Assembly: GCF_000002075.1 (NCBI RefSeq)
Contig: NW_004797415.1
Location: 947,548-1,011,547, forward strand
Direction of reading: 5' to 3'
Source: Aplysia californica
Taxonomy: Eukaryota; Mollusca; Gastropoda; Aplysiida; Aplysiidae
DNA: 64,000 nt
The position numbers were made by a program, and so were the translations under genes. Under the pieces are notes generated by a model that searched no databases, was not told the DNA's origin, and saw only the letters and a program-made list of their open reading frames with translations. Positions 1-12,100 of the stretch are shown here, in pieces. Numbering within the stretch: the first letter of the stretch is position 1; the number at the start of each line of letters is the position of its first letter.

Positions 1-1149
1 GGTTGCAATCTGATCTGTACATGATCTCTTTTTACGAAATCCTGCCTGCTCCTCTCTTAGTTTTACATCCACGGCTTCCTTCAGTCTTTCTAGTATGGTA
101 CGACTTAAAATCTTCCCCGGAATGGAAAGGAGCATGATTCCTCTGTAGTTTTTACACTCATGCAGGTCTCCTTTCTTGGGTAGTTTCACGAGCAATCCCT
201 CTCTCCAATCCTGTGGAAATTCTTCGCTGTCCCACATCTTGCCAATAATTCCATGAAGAATCCCTGCCGCAGTGTCGATATCCGCCTTGAGAACTTCTGG
301 GAGAATTCCATCTGGGCCGGCTGCCTTGCCTGCTTTCTGGTGTCTTATGGCCTCCTTGATCTCCTCTAAACTAGGCTTTTCTTCACTTACCCCCAGATCA
401 ATCTCTGCTGGTGGAATGTCAAACTGTTTTTCTGGCCTTGGTCTGTTCAGCAGCTCTTTGAAATGCTCCTTCCAGCGTTCTTTCTGTTCGTCTGGATTTG
501 TGAGAAGCTTTCCCTCTTTATCCTTCACCGGCACATCTGCGTTCTTGTATCTGTCTGCAAGTTTCTTGGTGGTTTCATACAGTCCTCTCATGTTTTCTGC
601 CCCTGCTGCTTCCTCTGCCCCGCGCGCTAGGTCATCTACATAGTTTCTTTTGTCTTTCCGTAGGCTGACTTTTACCTCCTTCATTGCTTTGGTGTATTCT
701 TCTTGGGCCTTTGCTTTGGCTGCTCTTGTCTTGCTCCTGTTTACCTGATCTTTTTTCTTTTTCCTTTCTTCTATCTTCCTCAGAGTGGTGGCCGATATCC
801 AAGGCTTGTGCGCACGTTTCCGTTTCCCCAGTACCTCTTGACACACAGTGGTCCAGCCTTCTTTTATTGCCTCCCATGTTTCTTCCACGCTGCTATCCTC
901 GCCTAGTGTTTCTAACACTTGGAACCTGTTCTTAACTGCTACATTAAACTCCTCTCTTGATGATGGCTCTCTCAGAAATTCCATGTTGTACCGGTACCTA
1001 TGATTATTGACAATTCCCTGTCTTCGCTTTAGTTTTAGTCGGATGGTTGAAATGAGCAAATGATGGTCCGAAGCTACATCTGCACCCCTGTAAACTCTAA
1101 CATCCCTCATTGATCTCCTGAATTTCTTGTTGACACATATGTGGTCAAT
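1..1149 (-). pseudogene. LINE reverse transcriptase, N-terminal part, incomplete at the window edge
   Basis: The frame is open from the stop at 1150-1152 to the first base. It carries the end of the endonuclease (IDHICV, SDHHLL), a basic linker, and RT block 0-2 motifs (AGPDGILPEVL, WREGLLVKLPKKGD, NYRGIMLL, AGFRKKRSCTDQIAT). The palm domain with the YADD or FADD box would lie outside the window. No start codon of its own is expected, because this is the middle of a longer ORF. Confidence 0.8.
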
Positions 1150-1427
1150 CTAGTTTTCAGTTTGTTGGTCTGGCGACACCCATGTTGATTTGTGTATCTG
1201 TGTATGTGGGAAAACAGTCCCTCCTATCTTGAGCCCATTCGTTGCACATATTTCTGCAAATAGTTCTCCATTCTCGTTTCTGACTCCAGGTCCGTGTTTC
1301 CTCATGATTTCTTCAAAGCCTACATTGTCACTGCCTACTTTAGCGTTGAAGTCTCCCATTAAAATCAAGATGTCCTTCCTTCTAACCTGATCAATAGTAT
1401 TTTGTAGCATTTTGTAGAAAGTCTCTT

Positions 1428-1826
1428 TCACATCCTGGTCCTTATCATTGGTGGGGGCATATCCCTGGATAACATGAAGGTTGATGTCTTTCTTCTGTGA
1501 ACGGAATTCAGCTTGGCGTGTGTTGATAACAGAATACCTACTCCTTCTGTATGTGGCGAGTTTTCCTCCAGATGTCCAGAGTAGAGAACCGTTTCCCCTG
1601 AAGCAAGTTGGCACTCCCCTGCATTCGTCCATCTCGTCTCACAGAGACCCAATATGTCCAGTTGGTAGCCTTCCATCTGTCTTGCAACCTGCAGTGTCTT
1701 CCCTGCCTCGTACATTATACGAACATTCCAGGTGCCAAGTCTGGTGGTTTTTCTGGTCGACAGGAGGTTTCTCGGCTTGGTGGCTTTCTTCCGGCTTTCA
1801 CCACCCTGCGTCATTCTACACTCCAT
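1428..1826 (-). pseudogene. LINE endonuclease, N-terminal part
   Basis: This 132-codon open frame starts at a Met shortly before the endonuclease core. It carries the first catalytic motifs of an AP-endonuclease-like domain: TWNVR near residue 33 and ETRW near residue 64. It keeps the expected order up to about GVGILLST, then leaves the family alignment. The continuation (QKKDINLHVIQGYAPTND) lies in the overlapping frame at 1150-1632, which indicates an indel between about 1430 and 1530. Confidence 0.75.
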
Positions 1827-2059
1827 GTTCTCTCCTCTCCCTGGTGATGAAGGTCCTCCATCTTCCAGAACTGGCAGTCGTGTTGTTTTTGCTGTTGATG
1901 TTTTTGTAGCTGCTTTTTGTTTTATGGGAAAGGGCTGCTAACCCTTTGCCCAACCGACCTTAGTCGCCTTCTACGACATGCGTGGTACGGATACAGTGGT
2001 CCTATTCTTTGCTCCCCTGTCTCTTGGACAGGGCCCCGAGAACCACACGGGTGCTAAGC

Positions 2060-2355
2060 AAATATGATATATCGATTTGGTCGGAATATACATTTTGATT
2101 TTTTGACAACTTTTAACGCATTTTAAAACACTCTCCTCCACGATTTTGAATGCAGATTTTTTATATGTTATAACAGGAAGCTTTATCCGTCGAACCATAT
2201 GTTTTATTTTTGTTGCAATTTTTAGAGTCTACCCTTATCTTTCTTCCACTACAGTAGTAGGCGGTTGTTTACTGTTTTGACCAAATATGAATCCACACTG
2301 TGCTTGTGGCTAAGTCTCTGTACAGAAGAATTAAGAGCTAGATGAATAGCATACA
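2060..2355. other. Intronic sequence without recognised features
   Basis: AT-rich sequence between the LINE leader and the next repeat-derived ORF. I see no exon, tRNA or clear repeat. It probably lies inside the ZNFX1-like gene's intron upstream of the exon at 2916. Confidence 0.4.
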
Positions 2356-2363
2356 TACATGAA

Positions 2364-2630
2364 ATGCCTTATAGGCTATCAGAAATGGCAAATTTTGCCA
2401 ACTTCCGTGACATCCATGATTCGTCACAAAGTTTAAGATTATGCATTGTTCAGGAGGCAGATTGGAAAGCAACCCACTTTCCGGTTGATGTTGGATGCAG
2501 AGGTATTGTAGCAACTAGCGTCCGAAAGTGGATGAGTGTGGCAGGACTTATTGCAAAGAAAAGTATCGAACTCATAAATTCCCTTCAGGAGACAGTAGAG
2601 AAAGCCAGTCACTGGATCTGGTTGAAGTGA
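2364..2630 (+). mobile_element. Fragment of a repeat-derived ORF (retroelement C-terminal domain type)
   Basis: An 88-codon frame contains FPVDVGCRGIVATSVRKW and ends in KASHWIWLK. From memory this matches a C-terminal module of about 80 residues (consensus around VGCRGFV, then a WLWLKR ending) that recurs in predicted retroelement-associated proteins of fish, corals and molluscs. No reverse transcriptase or other domain is seen next to it. It lies in the intron upstream of a host exon and is treated as a short fossil fragment; the element class is not settled. Confidence 0.5.
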
Positions 2631-2915
2631 GAGGACACAGGCTGGAATGAATCGTAAGAGTTGGCTGCAGAGAAAAACAGTCGGACTAGCAAGGAGACCT
2701 CCCATCGGTGAGGGGGCTCAGTGTGTGAGAAAAGCTGTAGAGAGGAAGAGCCAGAAGCAGCGACGCATTCTCTCCTGATGATCTCCTCGCTAGAGTCCGG
2801 GATACAGAGCTTTCAGCTGTGAGCAGTGCATATGGCTGTTTTAGACTATGTTTCAAATTGTTTTTTAATTTGGTTAAAAATTTTTTTACCTTAAACTATT
2901 AAAATCTGTTCGCAG

Positions 2916-3159
2916 CTTGCCTTGTGAGAATGCTTGTTGCCATTCAAAGTGTCCAAAGGCGTGTGGGGCGCCATGTGCATCTTGTCTGGAGCCGTGTATG
3001 TGGAGGTGTGAGCATGCTGGTTGCCAGGAACGATGTTGCCAGCCATGTGAACGGCCTCCATGTAACATGCGGTGCAAGAAAATTCTGCAGTGCAGACACA
3101 GGTGCTGTGGCTTGTGTGGGGAGAAATGCCCAAGATTGTGTGTGATCTGTCATAAACAG
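2916..3159 (+). CDS. ZNFX1: ZNFX1-like exon: NFX1-type Cys-rich fingers
   Basis: Acceptor cgcag at 2911-2915 and donor gtgaga at 3160. The first base completes a codon from an upstream exon outside the window. The peptide begins LPCENACCHSKCPKACG and contains 18 or more Cys in CxxxC and CxxxxC spacing typical of NFX1 fingers. It ends CPRLCVICHKQ in phase 0. Confidence 0.9.
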
Positions 3160-6100
3160 GTGAGATAATAATAGTGATGATGATAACAGTAATTATATTG
3201 ATATAAATAAATTAAATAATGGTGATGATGATAACAGTAGTAATATTGATATAGATAATTAAAATAAAAATGATAGTGATGATAACAGTAGTAATATTGA
3301 TATAGAAATATAAATAATGATTATGATAGTAGTAGTTATATTTTTATACCTACTGATCCAAAAAAAGCTTTAGCCACTGGAAAGCCTATAACTCTCCACC
3401 AAAGTGCTCAATTCACACAAATTTAACAGGAAGCAAGCTGAACTATCTGGAAGGAGAAACATGTAACAAAAACAACAATACCTTGGAAGCAGCCGCGGCT
3501 ACTCCGAAGATACAGTTCACTGTTGAACAACATATTTTTATGGTTGAAACATATATCGAAACAAAGTCCCCTATGCGGACACGGATTCTCCTCTGTTAAC
3601 GGTTTAGAATTAACACCAAAGACTGTTAGAAAATACCAAGTAAAGTAACAATACTCAAGTGGGTAGCTGACTTCAAGTCACATGGCTCTGTCGAAAATAA
3701 AAACAAATAAAAAACTAGGGTCACACAGTGGGAAACTGATGCAAGTGCGCGCTCCTGAGAATGTGGCAGTGGTAATGGAGTCTGTGAGTGAAGAACCTAA
3801 AAAAATCAGTTCATCATCATAGTATTGAATTAACTATTGCTAGAGAATCTGTTTGGCGCATGTTGAAGTACGATCTGAAGTTTAAACCGTACAAGATCCA
3901 GGTACGTCAAAGGCTCAGCAAATCACTCAGAGCGTGTATCGCCCGAAACAGACGTTACATGATGCATGTCGTGCTCTAACTTTGTTCAAACTTGGAATTT
4001 TTATTTGTAAATTTGTCACAATAAATCCGGATGGTGACAAAGTACATCTGTGAAATCTTGTGCTTCTATTTCTGTTTTTACTTAACCGTTTTTACAGGTG
4101 TCTCTGTGGGTAAAGGTTTTTTTTAGGTCACCTGGTAGATAATAAAAATAATGATGATGATGATGATAACAGTAGTAATATTGATATAGATAATAAAAAT
4201 AATGATGATGATGATAACAGTAAGTAATATTGATAGATACTACTACTAATAAAAACAGTGATTCATAATGATATAAATGATAATAATACAGTCGAACCTG
4301 CCATGACGGCCACCTCTATAAGACGGCCACCTGTACAAACAGCCACTTTCCATTTCCCACCTTGCGTTTTTTTCGATATAATTTAACTTAATAAAACGGG
4401 CACTTGTCCAACGCGGCCGCGGCCACCCTATTTTATCAACCCACGTCCAAATCTACCTGCGTAAGGCGGCCAGACTTTGTCAAAATTATGCATTTTCCTC
4501 TGACATTGTGGACAAGCCATCGTAATTCATTCACATGTCATTGTTGTCAGTCCCTCCAATGGATGAAACGGTCATGTTGCTTAGGTCACTCCGAATGTTT
4601 GTCCAAGTTGACCAATGGGTAACAATAAATTTTCAACTGCTGGTAAGAAAGCGTGTGATCCGTCATAACCTATAAGGCCCGCCCACAACTCAGTCTGTAA
4701 ACCAAGTCCATAACAATTGAAGTCAACACAAACTTGCAACAGAAATGTTGCTCATTGGCTGAGTGGTGGCGACCCATTTATTTGTTTTACTATGACACTT
4801 GGCCTTCCTTGTCTGAAACATTTAGTTTTGTTTTGACCTTTCCCGGAACCATAATTTAAAAATAAAAATAAAACTAGCAACAAAAAGTCCCACAAAAACC
4901 GTCCTATCCTCTCCCTTCTTTCAAAAGAATTAAAACAACAACAACTACAACAACAACAACAAATTTTAATCAGCCCTATGGCAGTCCTAAGCATGAAACC
5001 ACCTCCAGTTGGGACCTCAGAAGTAAACAGGTTTTTTTTGGGTTTTTTTTATCGGTCCTGCCTAAGAGGGCCACCTGTCTTATACAGCCTCTTTTCCCCT
5101 TGACAATGTGTGGCCGTCTTACACAGGTTCGACTTTAGTAGTAATAATAATAGTAGCCTAATAATAATAAAAATAATTATAATAATTATAATTATAATAA
5201 TTATGTACTGCATGATAAAAGTAAACTTTAACACACCGACCACCACCTTTGTGCATGACAACAGTCACAGTGCGCTATTCCATGTTTGTGTAAGACTTAC
5301 CTGCAACCTCACTGTGACCATCATGGCAGCCCTGCATGTTGTGTTCTGGGCCAAGCAGTGTAAGTGAAATTATAATAATGAGGGTGAAATATTCTTGACA
5401 TTAACACTTATTAGACAATAGTTTAGGGGCTGGACCGGGATTCAAACCCATAAACTTATGGTTGCAAGTTCGGCAGTGTAACCACTAGACTACCAATACC
5501 ACAAAATAATCTGTTTTGTCTGAGTTTTCAAAGTTTGTCAGACACCTATGCTTAAAAGGCATGTCAGATTTGCAAATTGAGGATTTAATGAGAGTAGACT
5601 GGCTTAAGAGAAAGATGTAAAAAATTGATTCGAATGTCACTAGTAAGTCTGTTAAAAAATTTTTTTCACAAAAGACCAATACTAACTTGTGTTCAATTTG
5701 GCTGTTTCGACAAATAAAGTCAAATTGTCATAAAGATTTCAATGTTGTAATAAAAAGGATTTGATTTGAAGTTAATCAAAGATAATAGCTTTCGTGTCAG
5801 GACGTGGTGGAATCAGGCCCTCTTCAGTTTTTGGACATGTGGAGTTATTGGTATCATTTTTCAGTTTACTCATTTGTCTTGCTTTAGATAAAAAAAATAC
5901 TCATTTATCATAAATAGAAGTCGAGATATTTGTCATTGAAGGAGATGGGGGGGTCGCCTGGTTTCAGAGTTAAAATTAGTGAGAAAATGGCGGCATAAGT
6001 TTGGCGACATCCAAAGCTTGAGTGTTTTCAGAATCTGCAGATTTACATTTTGGTGCCTTAAATCAACATTTTTCAGTAAAATCCTCACAGAAATGTGTTT

Positions 6101-9100
6101 TTAAATGGACCTTAAAGGTGTTGAGTCAAAAAACAAAAATTTGATAAAAATTGCCTAACGCACAGAAAAATGCCAGTCTCATCAATTTCATTATTTTGAC
6201 GAGTGCCTGATTTCACCACGATGCTTCACATTTTTAATTGGCTTGCATATACAGTGACAAATATTTTGAAACCTTTCCTAAACACTGAAGTTTACTGCAT
6301 GTGGTAAAGTGACTCAAACTTGTGTCACAAATGACCATCTCCAACGTGCCTGTGAATCTTTCTTACACTAGATATATACAGTCAAACCCTGTTATACTGC
6401 TCCATGTTATGCCACCAGTCACACTTATCACCAGAATTTACCTGTGCTTGAAAAGGAATGTGTGTATATAAACATGCGTTAATAAAGATTATTTTGATTT
6501 TTGACAGGTATTTTCCAGTTCTAATAGTTATTTCTTTGACTTAGATGGAGTGTAAGGGCGGTTGATAAAATCATATAGATGGATATGGTCAGTGTAACCA
6601 ATATCATCTTTAAAATACAGTTGAACATGCCATGGCGGCCACCTGTACTACAGACTCCACTTTCCATTTTCCCCCTTGCATTTTTTCGATATACACTGTG
6701 TAAAACGGGCATCTGTCCCAACATGGCCGCGGCCACCATATTTTATCACACAACCCCTATCACACCAAAGAAAACAACTGTCTTAGACGGCCACCCCTCT
6801 CTTCCCCCGACGTTTTGTCATAAATTATGTATTGGCCCCTGACGTTGTGGACGAGCTGTCATAAACCAATCAACTGTCGTTGTTGTTAGATAGTCTTTCC
6901 AATTGTTCATGTTGTGTAGGGCCCTCCCACTCTTGACCAATAGGTAACAATAAATTTTCAGTTTCTGGTGAGGTAAACGCATGATCCTTCATACCCATAA
7001 GCCCTGCCCACAACTCCTACACAGAGTGAGAGGAGTGGTCACTGTTTACCCACTCTGTAACAAAGTAACAATGGACGTCAGCGTAAACTTGTGACAGAAG
7101 CGTCGCTTGTTCTCCTAGTGGTGGTAACCCATGTGTTTGTTTTAACATGGCAGTCGGTCTTCCTCGTCTGACACATTTCATTTTGCATTTTGTCACCCTT
7201 GCACAAAATGAGCAACAAAATAAAAAAGCTAACAAAAAACAAACCGACAAAAACAACAACAGTGCAGCTACCTTCAGTTGGGATCTCAGAACGGAATAGT
7301 TTGCTTTCTTCATTTTATTAGATCCTGATTAAGACGGACACCTGTCTTTCACAGCCACTTTTCTCCTTGACAATGGGTGGTCGTCTTACACAGGTTCGAC
7401 AGTAAATACGTAATATGTGGTAATGACACTGTTTCCCTGTGATTTGTAAACATGTAGGAGCTGATAGACACCAGTCTCCTGGGCTATGACGGGGACCCTG
7501 ACACTCTGTTTATAGAGCTGGATTGTGGTCATGTGTTAGAAGTGGACTTTGTGGACCAGTGGATGGTCACTTCAACCAGCTCAAGTGAGGAAGAAAGCGA
7601 TCAACTGGCTATAGCAATGAAGGCTTGCCCATTATGCAAGTCTGTGATTCGGAAGTGTCCTCGTTACAATAAGCAGATCAAGGTACTTTGTTACAGCTTT
7701 TTTTGTTTTCTTTCCAGTTTTGTTCCTGGTAAATGTCAAAGCTTAACACTTTCTCTACCGTGAGCCGCATTTTGCTGCTCACGGATGTGGCCTCGCTGGA
7801 TCAAGAGCCGTAAAATACGGCTCGAGTGGTTCGCTGTCTATTCCAATCCAATAATGAAAAGACTCAAAAATCTTGGTCAATCCACGTTTTCTAAATAATA
7901 AAATGACTTCCTGTTTGCGGATATGAAAGAAAATATAGCACTGAGAGACGATTTTTAGTCATTTCAACGCTTTTTTTGTCTCCTTCGAAACGTAAAAATG
8001 AAAAGAAAAGCGCTCCCCTCACTTTAGTATTTATATGTCTCATATTTTCACTTCTATAATATGTACACATATATATAACTTTCAGCATTTCTTTGCATTA
8101 CTTGAGGCAACCTACCTGTGAAGTTTGAATGATGCTGTTGTTATACTTTAAAAAAAAGATATAATGACCTTTCAAAGCCGGAAAAATGTTGATTTTTGTA
8201 TGACACCTTCGGCATTGTATAATCTCTTTTAGAAACCCCAAACTAATATAATTGAAATAAATCTATAATGCTGTACCACCATCTGATAGATTGTTTTTTT
8301 AACCTTCTGTTTGATGGGCCTTATGATATGGCTTGTGTGTGTTTAGTTGGATGTTTTGACATTTTCCTTTGGTGGGGTAGGGGCGTAAAAATAAGTCAGG
8401 GAAAGGCCCTGGGCCAGTGGTGGATTTTGGCCTGATAGGAAAAGAGTTAATAATTAGATAGTTAATTACTGAGAGAGCTTTAAAAGTGTTTATGTGCTGG
8501 TATCCTAGGTTTGCTGCAGTTTTCCTAATAACTACGCTCGTATTTCACATTATATCAATAGGTTTATTTTCTTTATTCATAGACTTATGTTACTATTGTC
8601 CATAAGATTGTCTAACAGATAATTCTACTGATATAATGGATTTTTAAAGTTGTACTGTGTTTTGACCATTTCCAGTCTCTAGATAATTGCAGGGAATATT
8701 TAATTTGATAGTGGATAGTTGATTATAAGAATTACCTCATATCATATACTCCAGAGATGTAACTAATTCTAAGATGGAATGTAGCAGTGATTAATATAAT
8801 CATATAAATGGATATGGTCAGTGAAAAACAATATTATCTTTTAAATAAATATGTGTGGTAAAGATGATGATAGTTAAGAGGAGGAAGAACGTATAGGAAA
8901 AAAACAACAAAGAAGAAAAAGAAGAAGAAGAGGGAAATAGAAATGGGTGTTTTTGTGTATGAAAAATCAAGTTGCCATTTTGTCATCAAGGTAATTTTTC
9001 TGTACTCATAGTATCTTTCATGTTCTTGTGAAGGAAATCTTGCGACTGATTGAGAGAGTTAAAAGGAAGTACATTGGAGATAATGAGAGACTGGATCGAC

Positions 9101-12100
9101 TGAAGAGACAGAGGGATGACATTGCAAGGACCCTGGGAGGTCAAGATGGTTTAGCTGTTGACAAGTTCATCGCTGACGGTATGTGGTTTCTTATAGAGGT
9201 TTGTGGTTTATTCTACTGATGCAACTGGCGTTAAAGCAAAGTAAGGAAAAGGTTGTCTAGTTGTTTTTTTAAAATAAGTAGATCAAAGACAAAAGAAGGT
9301 TCCAGTAAATTCAAAGTTCTGAAAAATACTTGAGTCAAAAATCTTGTTGGTGAGTGACAAGTGAAAGAATAAAAGGCAGTTGACCCTAGTGATACTAATG
9401 GGGTCACTATAGTAGATGTGTTGTATCCAGACCGCAGAGACCAAGGCTGTACAAAGGAATTTATCACAGTGCTCTCTAAAAGAACAAAGTGGGGTGACTC
9501 TGTCTATCAATATGGACGCTGAGTTAAATTTTCATGTTTATTTAATGCAAGAAAGAGATGATTAGTTCTTCTGTTGCTATAAATATGAAAAATTTCAACA
9601 GCAACTCTTTTACCACTTGGCTGTTTCTGTCTCAGTCATGAATTATGTCTTCAGCATGCTACAATTATAGCCTTAATCAGACTTCTCAGTTGTTGTTTTT
9701 TCTTTCTTAATTCAAAACCCATTAGGCACTGTTCATTTTCTTGTCTTTTAGTTTGAGAAATTGATTTACACCAGAGGACGATGAAAAGAAAATACTATTT
9801 TCTGTTTCTTCCTCTGCTATGTAATGGAAAGGAGGCAAACTCTTGTCCCTGACAATCTTGGAGGCCCAGATCAACCAAATTCGCCTGTTCCAGCAGCTTT
9901 GTGCTTTGACACGTAAGGCAGATGAGGGACAGATCAAGTGGGGAGGAGGAGAAAGTGCTGATACATTCAGGTAAAGAGCAAAATCAAATATTTGTTTTGT
10001 TTAGATTTGTCATGGAGTACATCAGAATTTTAACATAAGAATTATTTCCCTGGTGAACTAATTTTATGGGTTTGCTTCCTTTTGAATGTCAAAATAATGG
10101 AACTGAAAAAATGGGCATTTTCCTTTAGTTTGACAATTTTTATAGAATTTTTGTTTTTTGGCTCAACACGTTTTATGGCCATATAAAACACATTTCCGTG
10201 TGAATTTGACTGAAAAACGTTGATTAAAGGCACAAAATATGTTCTTTTCCAATTTTCACCCATCATTTTCAATCGCAAATATCTCGACTTTTATTCAAGA
10301 TAGATGGGTATTTTATGCATTGAAAGTAAGGCAAATAAATAAGCTTTTAGATAGCACCAATAGATCCACATGCCCAAATACTGACGAGCGCCTGATTATA
10401 CTGTGTCGTGACACATTATAAGTGTCAGTTTTCAGTTGTCAAAGTTTCCAAGTTTTGCAGCCGTACAACAGGGAAGTGATGCCTGCTTCACATATTTTAC
10501 CTATTATGTTAGATATTATTCCTACTTTTCTGCTGTTTCGATGGCTTTGGGAAAGTCTTTGTTTCATTCCCCCCCCCCCGTTCTTAATTTTTGTGTTCTG
10601 AAAGTTTTGGTTTGTGTGCAAACTATGGAAAAACCGTTGTTGACAGAAACTTTTGGATCGCTCAATTAAAACTGTCATCAGTCTATGAAGTTTCACTTAG
10701 TATGGAACTTGAATTAAAGATTCCTCACTGTTTTTATTTTTATTTCTCAAATTTTGTTGAACAAGTTGGAAAGTAAAATGCTTGTTTGTGGACTGTGGTA
10801 TTCAATGGTACACTTTTTTTTTCTCTTTCAGAGCCATCATTTCTGATCTGCAGAATTTCAAAGCTTGGACTTTGCAGAAACGATCCTTGTTCTCACCTCA
10901 GAATAACCTTGATGCTCGGAGGGAACATGGGCGTCTCAGTATTCTGTTGGATCTAAGGAGACTTGAATTTACAATAGAAGATTACGGAGTGCATTCTCAG
11001 ATACCAGTGAGACTGATGATCTTGCTAGGACAAAGTCTCGGGTGAGTCCTATTCTCATTTTTAAAAAAAGAAGAACATTTTGTTCTGGTGTCAGTCAGTA
11101 AACCAGTCCACTAATGAAGTACTCAAATAACAGTCGGTTAGATAATTAAGTCCAAAAACTCTCAAACTAACCAGTTTCTACTTGACTAATGCATTGCTTC
11201 TTAGATCTCTCAATGATGTTTCTAACTTATAAATACCAAACAACCATCATCTGATTAGAATTATTATGCAAATCAATAGTGATATCAATTGTTCCTGTGG
11301 CTGAACATTTTTCTCTGGGCTATTTCAAGTTGACTGATTCAGCCCGCAGTACCACTCATAACGGCTGACTGTCTCCTGTGTTTTGACGCAGAGCCGCTCT
11401 TCTATATCGCTTTCCTCTCTTCTTTTTTCCTTACCACTTACATTTCAACCCTTTTTTTCTGGTGTCATTCTATAGTATTTCTATTCTGAACATCTATATG
11501 CCACACTTATGGGTTTTATAAAATGTATATATTTTCTTTATTAACTTTGTGATGTCACGAAGTGGTCACATATTATTTGCGTCTGGAGTCGAAATTATCT
11601 GCGGGCTGAATCAGTTAATCCTTTATTAGTTAAGTGCTTGGTCCTGAAGATCATAAGATTTTCTTTGATTTCTGAGAGGAACTTGCAGGAAAATTAAACC
11701 TTTACACAAGCAAAAGGAACTTAGAAAAGACTCAATTCTGAATTGAATTTTAAGATTATTGATAGTGTTATGCTCCAACCGTGTAAGTAGAAGAACTTAT
11801 AAAAATTCTTCTTTGTCAAAAAACTCGGAACTGCGGTCTATCCAAAGGTTCTCAATGAAAATCAGGAGTCAGCATGCACCAGAAAAAGTATAAAAGTTAC
11901 TGTTGGCTGACTTTTTTGTCTTCTTTCTTCCTTTAATTTCAAAAGGTTTTTTTCTTAGAATGATGGAAATTTTAAAAGAAACTGGTCACATGGTTTGAAC
12001 ATAATACCACTGTTGTATGGCTGCTTCCATTACAGGAAGCTGAAGAGGTACGGGGCTGCTACTGACAAGGATATTGATGAGAGCAGACAACTGTGCGAGA

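Larger units (their letters stand above)
1..2055 (-). mobile_element. RTE-like non-LTR retrotransposon (LINE), cut by the left window edge
   Basis: Read on the minus strand, a leader at about 2055-1830 is followed by an apurinic endonuclease domain and then the N-terminal part of a reverse transcriptase that runs off the window. Visible endonuclease motifs are GTWNVRIMYEAGK, LGLCETRW, VIQGYAPTND, MGDFNAKVG and SDHHLL; the last lies below the in-frame stop at 1150. The RT part shows KAGKAAGPDGILPEVLK, NYRGIMLLSIPGK and QAGFRKKRSCTDQIAT. Two lesions are seen: an in-frame TAG at 1150-1152 and a frame change between about 1430 and 1530. From 1150 to base 1 the frame is fully open, so the copy is fairly young. 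The leader contains a GTCGTAGAAGGCGACTAA stretch that I remember from similar elements. The RTE clade is my best guess from the RT and endonuclease style; a related clade is possible. Confidence 0.85.

Noticed and set aside
1-2055. Reading the endonuclease as a host protein of the craniofacial development protein 2 type
   Set aside because: Database entries of that kind are usually LINE endonucleases; here the RT follows in the same orientation.
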